A DNA stretch of 64,000 bases from Thioalkalivibrio sp. ALE14 (GCF_000376845.1 NZ_AQXY01000031.1:186001-250000), one strand, 5' to 3'; positions 50,397 through 60,073 are shown, numbered from the stretch's first letter. A program made the numbers and translations. The notes: a model not told the origin generated them from the letters alone.

Positions 50397-50862
50397 CCGG
50401 CCAGTCGCGGTAGGGGTTCCGCGCGAGTTCGGTGTTGTAGTAACGCGGGTCGTGGGAGACCTCCTCGCCCAGCCAGTCGGGGCGCGGGAACTCGGCATCG
50501 CTGCTCGGCAGTTCCAGCTCCGCAACGATCAGGCCGGCGTTGGCGCCCTCGAACACATCGATCTCGTACTCCCAGCCATCCACGTCCACCCAGTGGCGGG
50601 TCTTTTCCACCTGGGGCCCGGCCAGGGTGTCCAGCAGGCGGTGGGCCTCGTCCACCGGGATGTCGTACTGGTATTCGTCGCGCTCCACGCCGAGGGTCGC
50701 GCTCTTGATGTTGAGGTTGGCCCCCTCCTCGTCCACCCGCACACGGATGGAGGCGCGGTCATTGCCGCACAGGTAGCCCTGGCGCATGTACTGCGAGCGC
50801 ACGACTTGCGCGCGCCAGGCGTCGCCGGCCAGCAGGAACTTGCGTTCGATTTCGCGCCCCAT
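50386..50862 (-). CDS. CYTH-domain protein
   Basis: 158 aa from ATG 50862 (MGREIERKFLL). The ExExK motif (EIERK) and the alternating charged beta-strands (ASIRVRVDEEGANLNIKSA, HWVDVDGWEYEIDVFEGANAGLIVAELELPS) define the triphosphate tunnel fold. Bacterial members are short CYTH proteins with triphosphatase activity or unknown function. It precedes, and is translationally coupled to, the uracil-DNA glycosylase gene. Confidence 0.9.
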   Translation of the reverse strand: MGREIERKFLLAGDAWRAQVVRSQYMRQGYLCGNDRASIRVRVDEEGANLNIKSATLGVERDEYQYDIPVDEAHRLLDTLAGPQVEKTRHWVDVDGWEYEIDVFEGANAGLIVAELELPSSDAEFPRPDWLGEEVSHDPRYYNTELARNPYRDWPDAS

Positions 50863-50908
50863 GTCGTCGAGTACTCCCCTTTTGACGAATCGCCTCGTGA
50901 GTCCATCC

Positions 50909-51035
50909 CTGTGGGAGCCTGCTCGCAGGCGAAGCCCCCGCCAGCGCCCGCGCCTGCCGAACGGCGCTGCGCGCCTCGCGATGACGTTCTCCCACCCTGT
51001 CATTGCGAGGCCCCGCAGGGGCCGTGGCAATCGCC
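50909..51035. repeat. REP hairpin plus GTCATTGCGAGG pair between fabH and the CYTH gene
   Basis: CTGTGGGAGCCTGCTCGCAG at 50909 belongs to the REP family. CGCGCCTCGCGATGACG (about 50970) and GTCATTGCGAGGCCCC (50999) are the second family. The two families sit back to back in this spacer of about 190 bp. Confidence 0.75.
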
Positions 51036-51052
51036 CGGATGCACCCCGTGTG

Positions 51053-52015
51053 CTACATCCGGATCAGCGCGGAGCCCCAGGTGAAGCCGCCGCCGAAGGC
51101 CTCGGTCAGGATCAGATCGCCACGTTTGATCCGCCCGTCGCGCACCGCGGTATCCAGGGCCAGCGGGATAGAAGCAGCCGAGGTGTTGCCGTGGCGGTCC
51201 ACGGTGACCACCACGTTGTCCATGGACATGTTCAGCTTCTTCGCGGTGGCCTGGATGATGCGGATGTTCGCCTGGTGCGGCACGAGCCAGTCCAGCTCGG
51301 ACTTGTCGATACCGTTGTATTCCAGGGTCTCGTCGACGATCTGGTCCAGGGTGTTCACGGCCACCCGGAACACCGCCCGGCCCTCCATGCGGATGAATGC
51401 CAGGTCGGGGTTGTCGTTCGGCTGGGAGACGCCGCCGGGGACCTCGAGCAGGCCCTTGTGGTGGCCGTCCGCATGCAGGTGGGTGGAGATGATGCCCGGG
51501 TCGGGCGAGCGCGACAGGACCACGGCGCCGGCGCCGTCGCCCCACAGGATACAGTTGCCACGATCGGTGTAGTCGGTGATGCGCGAGAGGGTCTCCGCCC
51601 CCACGACCAGCACGTGACGGATCTCGTCGCTCTGCATGAAGCGATCGGCGGTCGCCAGGGCGTATACGAAACCGCTGCACACCGCCTGGATGTCGAACGC
51701 CGGGCAGCCGCCTACGCCCAGCTTGGCCTGCAGGATGCACGCGGTGCTGGGAAAGATCTGGTCCGGGGTGGTGGTGGCGACCAGGATCATGTCGAGATCG
51801 GCGGCCCGGATGCCGGCGGCGTCGAGGGCGCGTTCCGCCGCCTTCAGCGCGAGATCCGAGGTCACCTCGTTCTCGGCGACAATGTGGCGCTCGCGGATAC
51901 CGGTGCGTTCGCGGATCCAGGCGTCCGAGGTGTCGACCATCGCCTCCAGTTCGGCGTTGGTCAGGATGCGTTCGGGCAGGTAGCTGCCGGTTCCACTGAT
52001 GCGCGCGTGCTTCAC
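51053..52015 (-). CDS. fabH: 3-oxoacyl-ACP synthase III
   Basis: 320-aa ketosynthase with catalytic triad Cys113 ([10 protein letters not shown]), His in VPHQANIRI and Asn in HGNTSAAS; C-terminus [16 protein letters not shown]. It condenses acetyl-CoA with malonyl-ACP to start fatty acid synthesis. It overlaps plsX by 4 bp (ATGA). Confidence 0.97.
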   Translation of the reverse strand: MKHARISGTGSYLPERILTNAELEAMVDTSDAWIRERTGIRERHIVAENEVTSDLALKAAERALDAAGIRAADLDMILVATTTPDQIFPSTACILQAKLGVGGCPAFDIQAVCSGFVYALATADRFMQSDEIRHVLVVGAETLSRITDYTDRGNCILWGDGAGAVVLSRSPDPGIISTHLHADGHHKGLLEVPGGVSQPNDNPDLAFIRMEGRAVFRVAVNTLDQIVDETLEYNGIDKSELDWLVPHQANIRIIQATAKKLNMSMDNVVVTVDRHGNTSAASIPLALDTAVRDGRIKRGDLILTEAFGGGFTWGSALIRM

Positions 52016-53040
52016 TCGCTTGTCTCCTGCCCCAGGAGCTGGCCCAGTTGCTTGTCGATGCGCCGCGAGATGTTCGCCTCCGCCTCGATGCGGGCGATCC
52101 GGATGGCGTGCTCGAACGCCAGTTCGTCGGCGCTGCCGTGGCTCTTGATCACCACGCCCTGCAGGCCCAGTAGCGAAGCGCCATTGTACCGGCGATGATC
52201 AAAGCGGTGGCGAATCCGGCGCAGCACGGGGAGTGCGAACAGGGCGGCCAGACGCGAATACAGCGAGGCGCGGAACTCGCCCTTGATGTTGCTGGAGATC
52301 ATCTTGGCGACGCCCTCGCTCACCTTCAGCGCAACGTTGCCGACGAAGCCATCGCAGACCACCACGTCCACGTCCCCGCAGTAGACGTCGTTGCCCTCGA
52401 CAAAGCCGATGTAGTTCAGGCTGGACTCTTCCAGCATGCGGCCGGCCTCGCGCACCCGGTCGTTGCCCTTGATCGCCTCGGAGCCGATGTTGAGCAGCCC
52501 GACCCGGGGGGCCTCGAGACCGTCCACCGCATTCGCCAGCACCGAGCCCATCACCGCGAACTGGTACAGGTGCGCCGCCTCGACATCGACATTGGCGCCC
52601 AGGTCCAGCATGTGCGTATGCCCGTTCATCGACGGCAGGGCCGTGGCGATGGCCGGGCGATCGATTCCGGGCAGGGTCTTCAGGACGTAGCGGGCGGTGG
52701 CCATCAGCCCGCCGGTGTTGCCGGCGGAGACGCAGGCCTGGGCGGCCCCGTTCTTCACCTGGTCGATGGCGACCCGCATCGAGGAATCGCGCTTGGTGCG
52801 CAGTGCCACGGCCGGAAGTTCGTCCATGCCCACCACCTGGCTGGCATGCACGATATCGACCCGCTCGCGCTCGGCCGCGGTCCATCCGGACAGACCGGAC
52901 TCGATGGCGTCCTGGTCGCCAACCAGCAGCAGACGAAAGTCATCCGCCACCTTGAGGGCGCGGCGCGCCGCCGGAAGGATGACGGGCGCTCCGTGATCGC
53001 CGCCCATCACGTCCAGTGCGATGGTAAAACTGGCAGTCAT
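52012..53040 (-). CDS. plsX: Phosphate acyltransferase
   Basis: 342 aa. [67 protein letters not shown] and [16 protein letters not shown] are PlsX hallmarks. It makes acyl-phosphate from acyl-ACP for phospholipid synthesis. It follows rpmF by 99 bp in the conserved yceD-rpmF-plsX-fabH order. Confidence 0.97.
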   Translation of the reverse strand: MTASFTIALDVMGGDHGAPVILPAARRALKVADDFRLLLVGDQDAIESGLSGWTAAERERVDIVHASQVVGMDELPAVALRTKRDSSMRVAIDQVKNGAAQACVSAGNTGGLMATARYVLKTLPGIDRPAIATALPSMNGHTHMLDLGANVDVEAAHLYQFAVMGSVLANAVDGLEAPRVGLLNIGSEAIKGNDRVREAGRMLEESSLNYIGFVEGNDVYCGDVDVVVCDGFVGNVALKVSEGVAKMISSNIKGEFRASLYSRLAALFALPVLRRIRHRFDHRRYNGASLLGLQGVVIKSHGSADELAFEHAIRIARIEAEANISRRIDKQLGQLLGQETSE

Positions 53041-53139
53041 GTTCGGGTCCGACGAACGGCCACAGTGCGGCCGTATTCAAACGCGGAAAGGCCACGGTGC
53101 AAGCGCAGCCGTGGCCCCGGGACGGTCATTCCCTGGACC

Positions 53140-53337
53140 TTAATCTTCGTCTTCGTCGACTTCGACGTCCTGCTGGATCACCTGGCGACCACGATAGAAG
53201 CCATCGGGGGTCACGTGGTGACGACGATGGATCTCGCCGGTCGTCGGATCCGTGGACAGGGTGGCGCCCGTCAGCCCGTCATGGGAGCGGCGCATGTCGC
53301 GCTTGGAACGGGTCTTGCGGCGTTGCTGAACAGCCAT
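53140..53337 (-). CDS. rpmF: 50S ribosomal protein L32
   Basis: 65 aa. [22 protein letters not shown] is the L32 N-terminus, followed by [18 protein letters not shown] and an acidic tail. The zinc-binding cysteines of some L32 proteins are absent (Cys-minus form). GGAGA lies upstream of ATG. Confidence 0.97.
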   Translation of the reverse strand: MAVQQRRKTRSKRDMRRSHDGLTGATLSTDPTTGEIHRRHHVTPDGFYRGRQVIQQDVEVDEDED

Positions 53338-53446
53338 GATGCATCTCCAGATTGATCAAATCCCGTGGCGACGGGAGTGAGCCCGGTATCAAAACGGGCG
53401 CAAGTATAACGGTTCGGCCCGGACAATGCGCCGGCCCGCCTCCAGG

Positions 53447-53971
53447 TTACGGGTCGTCCCGATCCGGGCCGCCCCCCTTTTTCAGTTGTTCCAGCACGGC
53501 GAACGGGTTGTCCCCGCGCTCGCCTTCGGTGAACTCGGGCCCGGCTGCCGGTTCGCAGTCCGCGTGGCGTGGCACCAGTGGCCAGGCCAGCAGGATCTCC
53601 TCCTCGATCCAGGCCGCGGGGCGCAGCAGGCCATCGGCCTCGAGTTCGACGAAATCGTCTCCCTCGCTCAAGCCCGCGCGCGTGCCTTCCAGCGGCAGCA
53701 GAACGGCATCCGGCTCCAGCCGGAATTCCCAGGCCATCGGCTGCAGGCAGCGCTGGCACGTATGCCACAACTCGCCGCTGATCACCCCGCTCAGGCGCAT
53801 CTCGTCCAACGATCCGCGCTCCAGCTGGAACTGCGCGTGAACGCGCAGCGGGTGCCCCGGCAGGGCATCGGCGCGCAGTCGCGGCAGATCGTCCGGGCCC
53901 AGGTCACCCTCGAATTCGAGGTGCCGGGCACGCGGTTGCCACGGGTCAAGAGAGACGGGGATACGACTCAT
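53447..53971 (-). CDS. yceD: YceD family protein (DUF177)
   Basis: 174 aa from ATG 53971 (MSRIPVSLDPWQ). ISGELWHTCQRCLQPMAWEF contains the Cys pair typical of DUF177, and the C-terminal GDNPFAVLEQLKKG is the family end. In E. coli YceD affects 23S rRNA accumulation. Located just upstream of rpmF as in most proteobacteria. Confidence 0.92.
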   Translation of the reverse strand: MSRIPVSLDPWQPRARHLEFEGDLGPDDLPRLRADALPGHPLRVHAQFQLERGSLDEMRLSGVISGELWHTCQRCLQPMAWEFRLEPDAVLLPLEGTRAGLSEGDDFVELEADGLLRPAAWIEEEILLAWPLVPRHADCEPAAGPEFTEGERGDNPFAVLEQLKKGGGPDRDDP

Positions 53972-54101
53972 ATCGGGCTCGGTTGCGAGGGCGCGGAATA
54001 TACGCGCGCGCGGGCGATCTGTCAAAGCGAAACAGAAACTTGCAGCGCCCGCAAACGACGTCGATACTCGGGTTGTCATCGACCTGCCCGGGGCCTTCCG
54101 T

Positions 54102-55520
54102 TTGATCCGCAAGCTGCTCATTGCCAACCGGGGCGAGATCGCCGTGCGCCTGATCCGGGCGTGCAGCGAAATGGGGATTATTTCGGTCGCCGTGTACACG
54201 GATGCCGACCGCCACGCCCTGCACGTGAAGAAGGCGGACGAGGCCTACGCCATCGGCCCGGACTCCATGGGCGGCTACCTCAGCATCCATCGCCTGATCA
54301 GCGTCGCGCGCGCCGCCGGCTGTGACGCGGTCCACCCCGGCTACGGCTTTCTGTCCGAGAACCCCGATTTCGCCGCTGCCTGTGCCGCGCGCGATCTGAT
54401 CTGGGTGGGCCCGGATGCCTCGGTCATCCGCCGCATGGGCGACAAGGTCGCGGCGCGGCGGGCGATGATCGAGGCCGGTGTGCCGGTCACGCCCGGCTCC
54501 GAGGACAATCTGGAAGATGCCGCGGCCGCGCTGGAGGTCGCCGAACGGATCGGCTACCCGGTGATGCTCAAGGCCACCAGCGGCGGTGGCGGCCGCGGCA
54601 TCCGCCTGTGCGAGGACGCGGCGGCCCTGGAACACAACTTCGAGCGCGTGCGCTCCGAGGCCACCCGCGCCTTCGGCAGCACCGAGATCTTCCTGGAGAA
54701 GGCCGTGGTCAATCCGCGGCACATCGAGGTACAGATCCTCGGCGATGCCCATGGGCACGCTATCCACCTGTTCGAGCGCGACTGCTCGGTGCAGCGGCGC
54801 CACCAGAAGCTGGTGGAGATCGCGCCCTCGCCACAGCTGACGGAAGCCCAGCGGCAGCATCTGGGCGAGCTCGCCGTACGCGCAGCCAGGGCCGTCGGCT
54901 ACCAGAACGCAGGGACCGTCGAGTTCCTTATGGACTCCGATGATTCGTTCTATTTCATGGAGATGAACACGCGTCTTCAGGTCGAACATCCAGTTACCGA
55001 GATGATTACCGGGGTCGATATCGTGCAGGAGCAGTTGCGCATCGCGGCCGGCGAGCCGCTGCGCTATGTCCAGTCCGAGATCACCCGCCGCGGCTACGCC
55101 ATAGAGTTCCGCATCAACGCGGAAGACCCGAAGAACGACTTCCTGCCGAGCTTCGGCCGTATCACCCGCTATTTCGCCCCGGGCGGCCCCGGGGTGCGCA
55201 CCGACGGCGCCATCTACACCGGCTACACCATTCCCCCGCATTACGACTCGATGTGCGCCAAGCTGATCTGCTGGGCACTGGAGTGGGATGACCTCCTGGC
55301 ACGCGCCAACCGTGCGCTGCGCGATATCGGGGTATTCGGCGTCAAGACGACCATCCCGTTTCACCTGGCGATCGTCGACCACCCGGTGTTCCGCAGCGGG
55401 CACTTCGACACCGGATTCGTGGCGACCCACCCGGAACTCACACACTTCCCCGGCAAGCGCTCGGACCGCCAGATTGCGGTGGCCATCGCCGCTGCCCTCG
55501 CCGCTCACCACGGGTTATAG
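54102..55520 (+). CDS. pycA: Pyruvate carboxylase subunit A (biotin carboxylase)
   Basis: 472 aa with a probable TTG start at 54102 (LIRKLLIANRGEIAVR). ATP-grasp biotin carboxylase: HPGYGFLSEN, GDKVAARRAM, KATSGGGGRGIR, EMNTRLQVEHPVTE and the C-terminal domain. AccC of acetyl-CoA carboxylase is similar, but the next gene encodes a carboxyltransferase with a biotinyl domain, so this is subunit A of a two-subunit pyruvate carboxylase as in Pseudomonas. No oadB/oadG membrane subunits are nearby, which argues against a sodium-pumping oxaloacetate decarboxylase. Confidence 0.85.
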   Translation: MIRKLLIANRGEIAVRLIRACSEMGIISVAVYTDADRHALHVKKADEAYAIGPDSMGGYLSIHRLISVARAAGCDAVHPGYGFLSENPDFAAACAARDLIWVGPDASVIRRMGDKVAARRAMIEAGVPVTPGSEDNLEDAAAALEVAERIGYPVMLKATSGGGGRGIRLCEDAAALEHNFERVRSEATRAFGSTEIFLEKAVVNPRHIEVQILGDAHGHAIHLFERDCSVQRRHQKLVEIAPSPQLTEAQRQHLGELAVRAARAVGYQNAGTVEFLMDSDDSFYFMEMNTRLQVEHPVTEMITGVDIVQEQLRIAAGEPLRYVQSEITRRGYAIEFRINAEDPKNDFLPSFGRITRYFAPGGPGVRTDGAIYTGYTIPPHYDSMCAKLICWALEWDDLLARANRALRDIGVFGVKTTIPFHLAIVDHPVFRSGHFDTGFVATHPELTHFPGKRSDRQIAVAIAAALAAHHGL

Positions 55521-55547
55521 ACCGCAACTCGCCGCCCGGACACCGGA

Positions 55548-57380
55548 ATGACCATGGATCGAGTTCACATCACCGATGTCACCCTGCGCGACGGCCACCA
55601 GAGCCTGATCGCCACGCGCATGCGTACCGAGGACATGCTGCCGATCTGCGAGCAGATGGATGCCATCGGCTTCCACTCGCTGGAGGTCTGGGGCGGCGCG
55701 ACCTTCGATGCCTGCGTGCGCTTTTTGAAGGAAGACCCGTGGGAACGCCTGCATCAGCTCAAGGCTGCGCTGCCGAACACCCCGTTGCAGATGCTGCTGC
55801 GCGGGCAGAACCTGCTGGGCTACCGGCACTACGCCGACGATGTGGTGCGCGCCTTCGTCGAGCGCTCGGTCGCCGGCGGCATCGACATCATCCGCATCTT
55901 CGACGCGATGAACGACGCCCGGAACCTGCGCACCGCGATCGAGGCCACCCGCGAGGCCGGTGGCCATGCACAGGGCACGCTTTGCTACACCACCGGCCCG
56001 GTGCATTCGGCCGCCGAGTTCGTTGCCCTGGGCCGCGAACTGGTGGACATGGGCGCACAGAGCATCGCGATCAAGGACATGGCCGGACTGCTGACCCCGT
56101 CTGCCACCCGCGAGCTGGTCACCGAGCTGGTGGATGCGCTGGACGTGCCGATCCACCTGCACGCGCATGCCACCTCCGGCCTGTCCGAACTGTGCCACTG
56201 GCAGGCCATCGAAGCCGGCTGCGGGCATATCGAGACCGCGATCTCCGCCTTTGCCGGCGGCACCAGCCACCCGCCGACCGAGAGCCTGGTCGCCGCCCTG
56301 GCGGGCACCCAGCATGACACCGGGCTGGATCTGGTCGCGCTGCAGAAGATCGGGCTGTACTTCCACGAGGTGCGCAAGAAGTACCAGCGCTTCGAGAGCG
56401 AGTACACCGGGGTCGACACCCGCGTGCAGGTGAACCAGGTGCCCGGCGGGATGATCTCCAACCTGGCAAATCAGCTGCGCGACCAGAACGCGCTGGATCG
56501 CTTCGACGCCGTGCTGGAGGAGATCCCGCGGGTGCGCGAGGACCTCGGCTACCCGCCCCTGGTGACCCCGACCTCGCAGATCGTCGGCACCCAGGCGGTG
56601 ATGAACGTGCTGGCCGGCGAGCGCTACAAGACCATCACCAACGAGGTGAAGCAGTATCTGACCGGGCATTACGGCCGGGCGCCGGGGCCAATCAATGCGG
56701 TCGTGCGGCAAAAGGCCATCGGCAATGCCGACGTCATCGACTGTCGCCCCGCCGACCTCCTGCCGCCGGAGATGGACAGCCTTACCGGCGAGATCGGCGA
56801 TCTCGCCCGGGGGCCGGAGGACGTGCTGACCTTCGCCCTGTTCCCCGAGGTGGGGCGCCAGTTCCTGGAGCAGCGCCGTGACGGGACCCTCGACCCGGAA
56901 CCGCTGACCCTGCCGGAGAACACCCAGGCCGGCTGCCCCGCCCCGGTGGAGTTCAACGTCACCTTCCACGGCGAGACCTATCACATCCAGGTCAACGGCT
57001 CCGGCCACCACCGGGAAGACACGCGCCCGATGTACGTAACGGTCGACGGCATGCCGGAAGAGGTGCAGATCGAGACCCTGGACACCATCGAGACCGCTGG
57101 CAGCAGTGCCGCAGCCGGCGGTGGAAGCCGCAAGAAATCCCGCCGCGCGACCCGCCCCGGCGACGTCACCACCTCCATGCCCGGCACCATCATCGACGTG
57201 CTGGTGGCCGAGGGGGATCGCGTGGAGGCCGGCCAGCCGGTGCTGGTGCTGGAGGCCATGAAGATGGAATCCGAGATCGCCGCGCCGGTGTCCGGGACGG
57301 TCACCGCGGTGAACGTGGCCAAGGGGGCCGCGGCCAACCCGGACGACGCCCTGATCGAGATCGATGGCGACGATGAGTGA
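55548..57380 (+). CDS. pycB: Pyruvate carboxylase subunit B (carboxyltransferase plus biotinyl domain)
   Basis: 610 aa. The HMGL-like carboxyltransferase barrel (ITDVTLRDGHQSLIATRM, metal site in LHAHATSGL) is at 1-280, the conserved PYC/OadA domain at about 290-480, an Ala/Gly/Lys-rich linker at about 515-535, and a C-terminal biotinyl domain with VLEAMKMESEIAAP (biotinylated K572). It transfers CO2 from biotin to pyruvate giving oxaloacetate. ATG 55548 follows pycA by 27 bp. Confidence 0.87.
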   Translation: MTMDRVHITDVTLRDGHQSLIATRMRTEDMLPICEQMDAIGFHSLEVWGGATFDACVRFLKEDPWERLHQLKAALPNTPLQMLLRGQNLLGYRHYADDVVRAFVERSVAGGIDIIRIFDAMNDARNLRTAIEATREAGGHAQGTLCYTTGPVHSAAEFVALGRELVDMGAQSIAIKDMAGLLTPSATRELVTELVDALDVPIHLHAHATSGLSELCHWQAIEAGCGHIETAISAFAGGTSHPPTESLVAALAGTQHDTGLDLVALQKIGLYFHEVRKKYQRFESEYTGVDTRVQVNQVPGGMISNLANQLRDQNALDRFDAVLEEIPRVREDLGYPPLVTPTSQIVGTQAVMNVLAGERYKTITNEVKQYLTGHYGRAPGPINAVVRQKAIGNADVIDCRPADLLPPEMDSLTGEIGDLARGPEDVLTFALFPEVGRQFLEQRRDGTLDPEPLTLPENTQAGCPAPVEFNVTFHGETYHIQVNGSGHHREDTRPMYVTVDGMPEEVQIETLDTIETAGSSAAAGGGSRKKSRRATRPGDVTTSMPGTIIDVLVAEGDRVEAGQPVLVLEAMKMESEIAAPVSGTVTAVNVAKGAAANPDDALIEIDGDDE

Positions 57381-57975
57381 GACGGCGCGCAGGCTGGTCC
57401 TGGCCTCCACATCCCCCTATCGCGCGGAACTGCTCGGGCGCCTGCATCTCCCGTTCGAGACCGCGCGCCCCGAAGTCGACGAGACCCCGCGGCCCCACGA
57501 GCGGCCCGAGGCCATGGTCGAACGCCTCGCCGAGGCCAAGGCCCGCGCGGTCGCCGATGCCTACCCCGACCATCTGGTGATCGGGTCCGACCAGAATGCC
57601 AGCCATGCCGGCCATATCCTCGGCAAGCCGGGAAGCGCCGACCGCGCGGAGGCCCAGCTCGCGGCACTGTCCGGCGAGACCGTCACCTTCCACACCGGCC
57701 TGGCCCTCCTGGATACCGCCACCGGCCAGACCCGTAGCGGACAGGTGCCGTTCACCGTCACCTTCCGCGAACTGACGCCGGAGGAGATCCGGCGTTACGT
57801 GGCCCTGGATCAGCCGCTGGACTGCGCCGGCAGCTTCAAGTCGGAGGGGCTGGGCATCAGTCTGTTCGCGCGCATGAGCGGCGACGATCCGACCGCGCTG
57901 GTCGGCCTGCCGCTGATCACCCTCGGCAACTGGCTGCGCGAGGCCGGCGTCGCGATCCCGCCTGCACCGAACTGA
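57373..57975 (+). CDS. Maf-like nucleotide pyrophosphatase (YceF type)
   Basis: 200 aa, ATG 57373 overlapping the end of pycB by 8 bp. LVLASTSPYRAELLGRL is the Maf nucleotide-binding start, VIGSDQNASHAGHILGKPG the catalytic Asp region, and VTFHTGLALLDTATG matches the YceF subgroup, which hydrolyses 7-methyl-GTP in E. coli. In relatives yceF is next to yceD-rpmF-plsX; here pycAB lies between. Confidence 0.9.
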   Translation: MSETARRLVLASTSPYRAELLGRLHLPFETARPEVDETPRPHERPEAMVERLAEAKARAVADAYPDHLVIGSDQNASHAGHILGKPGSADRAEAQLAALSGETVTFHTGLALLDTATGQTRSGQVPFTVTFRELTPEEIRRYVALDQPLDCAGSFKSEGLGISLFARMSGDDPTALVGLPLITLGNWLREAGVAIPPAPN

Positions 57976-58150
57976 CCGACCCGTCCAGTCCCATCATGGG
58001 ATTCGCTACGCTCGACCCATCCTGCGAACCGGCGACTGGCTGAAGCTCGTTCCGAATCAAAGCCCCACCTGATTCGCAACGAGCGTCCGCCAGACCCAAG
58101 GACCGTGCGGGCCCGGGTCGAGCTCGCGTCTCCGGCTGCCCCCCGATTTC

Positions 58151-58250
58151 GTCATCCCGGAAACCGCGTAGCGGTTATCCGGGATCTGCGCGCTGGGGGT
58201 TGCCCCGACGGGGGAGATCCCGGCTCTTCGCTTCGCTCCGGCCGGGATGA
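58151..58250. repeat. Two TCATCCCGG-type hairpins
   Basis: The 414-bp spacer 57976-58389 has no gene. GTCATCCCGGAAACCGCG with GCGGTTATCCGGGAT (58151-58186) and GATCCCGGCTCTTCGC with CGGCCGGGATGA (58216-58250) are hairpin repeats of the family at 34085 and 40618. Confidence 0.75.
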
Positions 58251-58389
58251 AGGGGCAGGGGAAAGGGACGTCAGGAGGGTGACCTTCCCAAGAAGGCCTG
58301 GATCAAAGTGGCCCGGGACGGTCCATGCACGTCCCCGAATGAGCCCCGCCAGTGGCAGGCTCTCGTGGCTGACCAGGAAGCCGCGGGGG

Positions 58390-58992
58390 TCAAGCCCAGT
58401 CCAGCCGCGGCTTGTGTGCCAGGATCTGCACGACGGCGCCGCGCCCGGTGTGAAACTGCCCCTCGAGCACGTCGCGTTCGCGTTCCACGGCCTCCTCGAA
58501 TTCCAGCCCGTCCAGCTCCTCGACCAGCGCATCCCGGGTCATCATCAGTTCGGCCGTGGGCGGCCCACCCGTCCCCCAGTCCAGCTGGGCCGGGGTATAG
58601 GCCTCGAGGATGAACACCCCGCCCGGGCGCAGCCCTGTCACCACCTCGGCATGCAGGCGGCGCCGGATCGCCGGCGGTACATGGCAAAAGATCGAGGTAA
58701 TCAGATCCCACGCGGCCGGCTCGATCGCGTAATCCGCGAGATCCGCCACCAGGGTCTCGATGTGGACACCCCGGTCGGCGGCCAAACGCTCGGCCTTTTG
58801 CAGGCCGACGGCGGAACTGTCCACCGCGAGCACCTCGAATCCCTGTTGCGCCAGGAACACGGCATTGCGCCCCTCCCCTTCGCCGAGGCACAGGGCACGG
58901 CCACGCGGCACGTTGGCCACCGCGGCACGCAGGAAGTCGTTCGGTTCGGTGCCGTAGACGTATTCGTCCGTGGCGTAGCGTTCATCCCACAT
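58390..58992 (-). CDS. SAM-dependent methyltransferase (TehB-like)
   Basis: 200 aa from ATG 58992 with AGGAG 10 nt upstream. MWDERYATDEYVYGTEPNDFL, motif I ALCLGEGEGRNAVFLAQQGFEVLAVDSS, motif II LADYAIEPAAWDLITSIFCHVPP and LRPGGVFILEAYTP. The MWDERY and GEGEGRNAV patterns are those of small TehB/thiopurine-type methyltransferases. Substrate unknown. Confidence 0.86.
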   Translation of the reverse strand: MWDERYATDEYVYGTEPNDFLRAAVANVPRGRALCLGEGEGRNAVFLAQQGFEVLAVDSSAVGLQKAERLAADRGVHIETLVADLADYAIEPAAWDLITSIFCHVPPAIRRRLHAEVVTGLRPGGVFILEAYTPAQLDWGTGGPPTAELMMTRDALVEELDGLEFEEAVERERDVLEGQFHTGRGAVVQILAHKPRLDWA

Positions 58993-59138
58993 CCCTCGTC
59001 TCCTTTGATCACCCGCCTGCGCGGGCCCGGCCGCCCGTCCTGTACCGGGCATGACACAACTCGCGCTGCGCGATTGCCGGAATCCCGGGTTTACCCTACT
59101 CTTGCGCGTCCCCGAGCACTGCGACGACCCCCGACACC

Positions 59139-59981
59139 ATGAGCGAGACCCCCACGCTGCGCACGCGCCTGGAAGGCTTCATCGAGGCCCGCCTGACCCA
59201 GCGCTTCATCATCGGCCTGATCCTGCTCAACGCCCTGACCCTGGGGCTCGAGACTTCGGACACCGTGATGGGCTGGATGGGCCCGGTCATCCTGACCGCC
59301 GATGCCCTGATCCTGTCGCTCTTCACCGCCGAGGTGCTGGCCAAGCTGTTCGTCTACCGGCTGAGTTTCTGGCGCAACCCGTGGAACGTGTTCGACTTCT
59401 TCGTGGTGGGGATCGCGCTGATCCCGGCCTCCGGTCCGTTCTCTGTGCTTCGCGTGCTGCGCCTGCTGCGGCTGGTCTCCATGGTCCCGAAGCTGCGCTT
59501 CATCGTGGAGGCGCTGCTGCGGGCCATCCCGGGCATCATCTCCATCATCGGGCTTCTGCTGCTGATCTTCTACGTGTTCGCGATCATCGCGACCGGCCTG
59601 TTCGGCGAGTCCTTCCCGCAGAAGTTCGGCACCCTGGGCGCTACCATGTACAGCCTGTTCCAGGTGATGACCCTGGAGGGCTGGTCGGAGGACATCGCCC
59701 GCCCGGTGATGGAGGTCTACCCCTGGGCCTGGGCGTTCTTCGTGCCGTTCATCCTGATCGCCACCTTCACCGTGCTGAACCTGTTCATCGCGATCATCGT
59801 AGACGCCATGCAGCGCATGCACGACCGCGCGATGGAGATCGAACAGCAGATGATCCACGACAGCGTGCATGAGGAGAACCAGGCCCTGCACGCGGAGATC
59901 CACGGGATCCAGCAGGAAACCGTCAAGCTGCAGGAACGCCTCACCCGCATGCAGAACATGCTGGAGAAGCGGGTGAAGTAA
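59139..59981 (+). CDS. Single-domain voltage-gated sodium channel (BacNav)
   Basis: 280 aa with six membrane helices. The voltage sensor S4 (about 103-120, VLRVLRLLRLVSMVPKLR) has Arg/Lys every third residue. The pore has filter T178-L179-E180-G181-W182-S183-E184-D185, comparable to TLESW in NaChBac/NavAb-type channels but with Gly for Ser. After S6 (LIATFTVLNLFIAIIVDAM) there is a neck and a heptad-rich C-terminal coiled coil (about 230-280) that assembles the tetramer. BacNav channels support Na+ entry for motility, chemotaxis and pH homeostasis in alkaliphiles and marine bacteria. Confidence 0.9.
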   Translation: MSETPTLRTRLEGFIEARLTQRFIIGLILLNALTLGLETSDTVMGWMGPVILTADALILSLFTAEVLAKLFVYRLSFWRNPWNVFDFFVVGIALIPASGPFSVLRVLRLLRLVSMVPKLRFIVEALLRAIPGIISIIGLLLLIFYVFAIIATGLFGESFPQKFGTLGATMYSLFQVMTLEGWSEDIARPVMEVYPWAWAFFVPFILIATFTVLNLFIAIIVDAMQRMHDRAMEIEQQMIHDSVHEENQALHAEIHGIQQETVKLQERLTRMQNMLEKRVK

Positions 59982-60031
59982 ATGCCTTTGCGTCCCCCAA
60001 TGGGCCCCGTCATTGCCGAACGCACAACCGC

Positions 60032-60058
60032 GTGCTTCAATATCAGAAAATGAAGCAC
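60032..60058 (+). promoter_or_regulatory. Operator of the third PIN-type TA module
   Basis: Perfect inverted repeat GTGCTTCA-N11-TGAAGCAC just upstream of the antitoxin Shine-Dalgarno (GAGGGGG). Probable autoregulatory site. Confidence 0.65.
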
Positions 60059-60073
60059 ACTTGAGGGGGCGCC

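Noticed and set aside
58105-59142. 345-codon plus-strand ORF opposite the methyltransferase gene
   Set aside because: It includes two hairpin repeats and is the antisense of a clear SAM-methyltransferase with a good Shine-Dalgarno.
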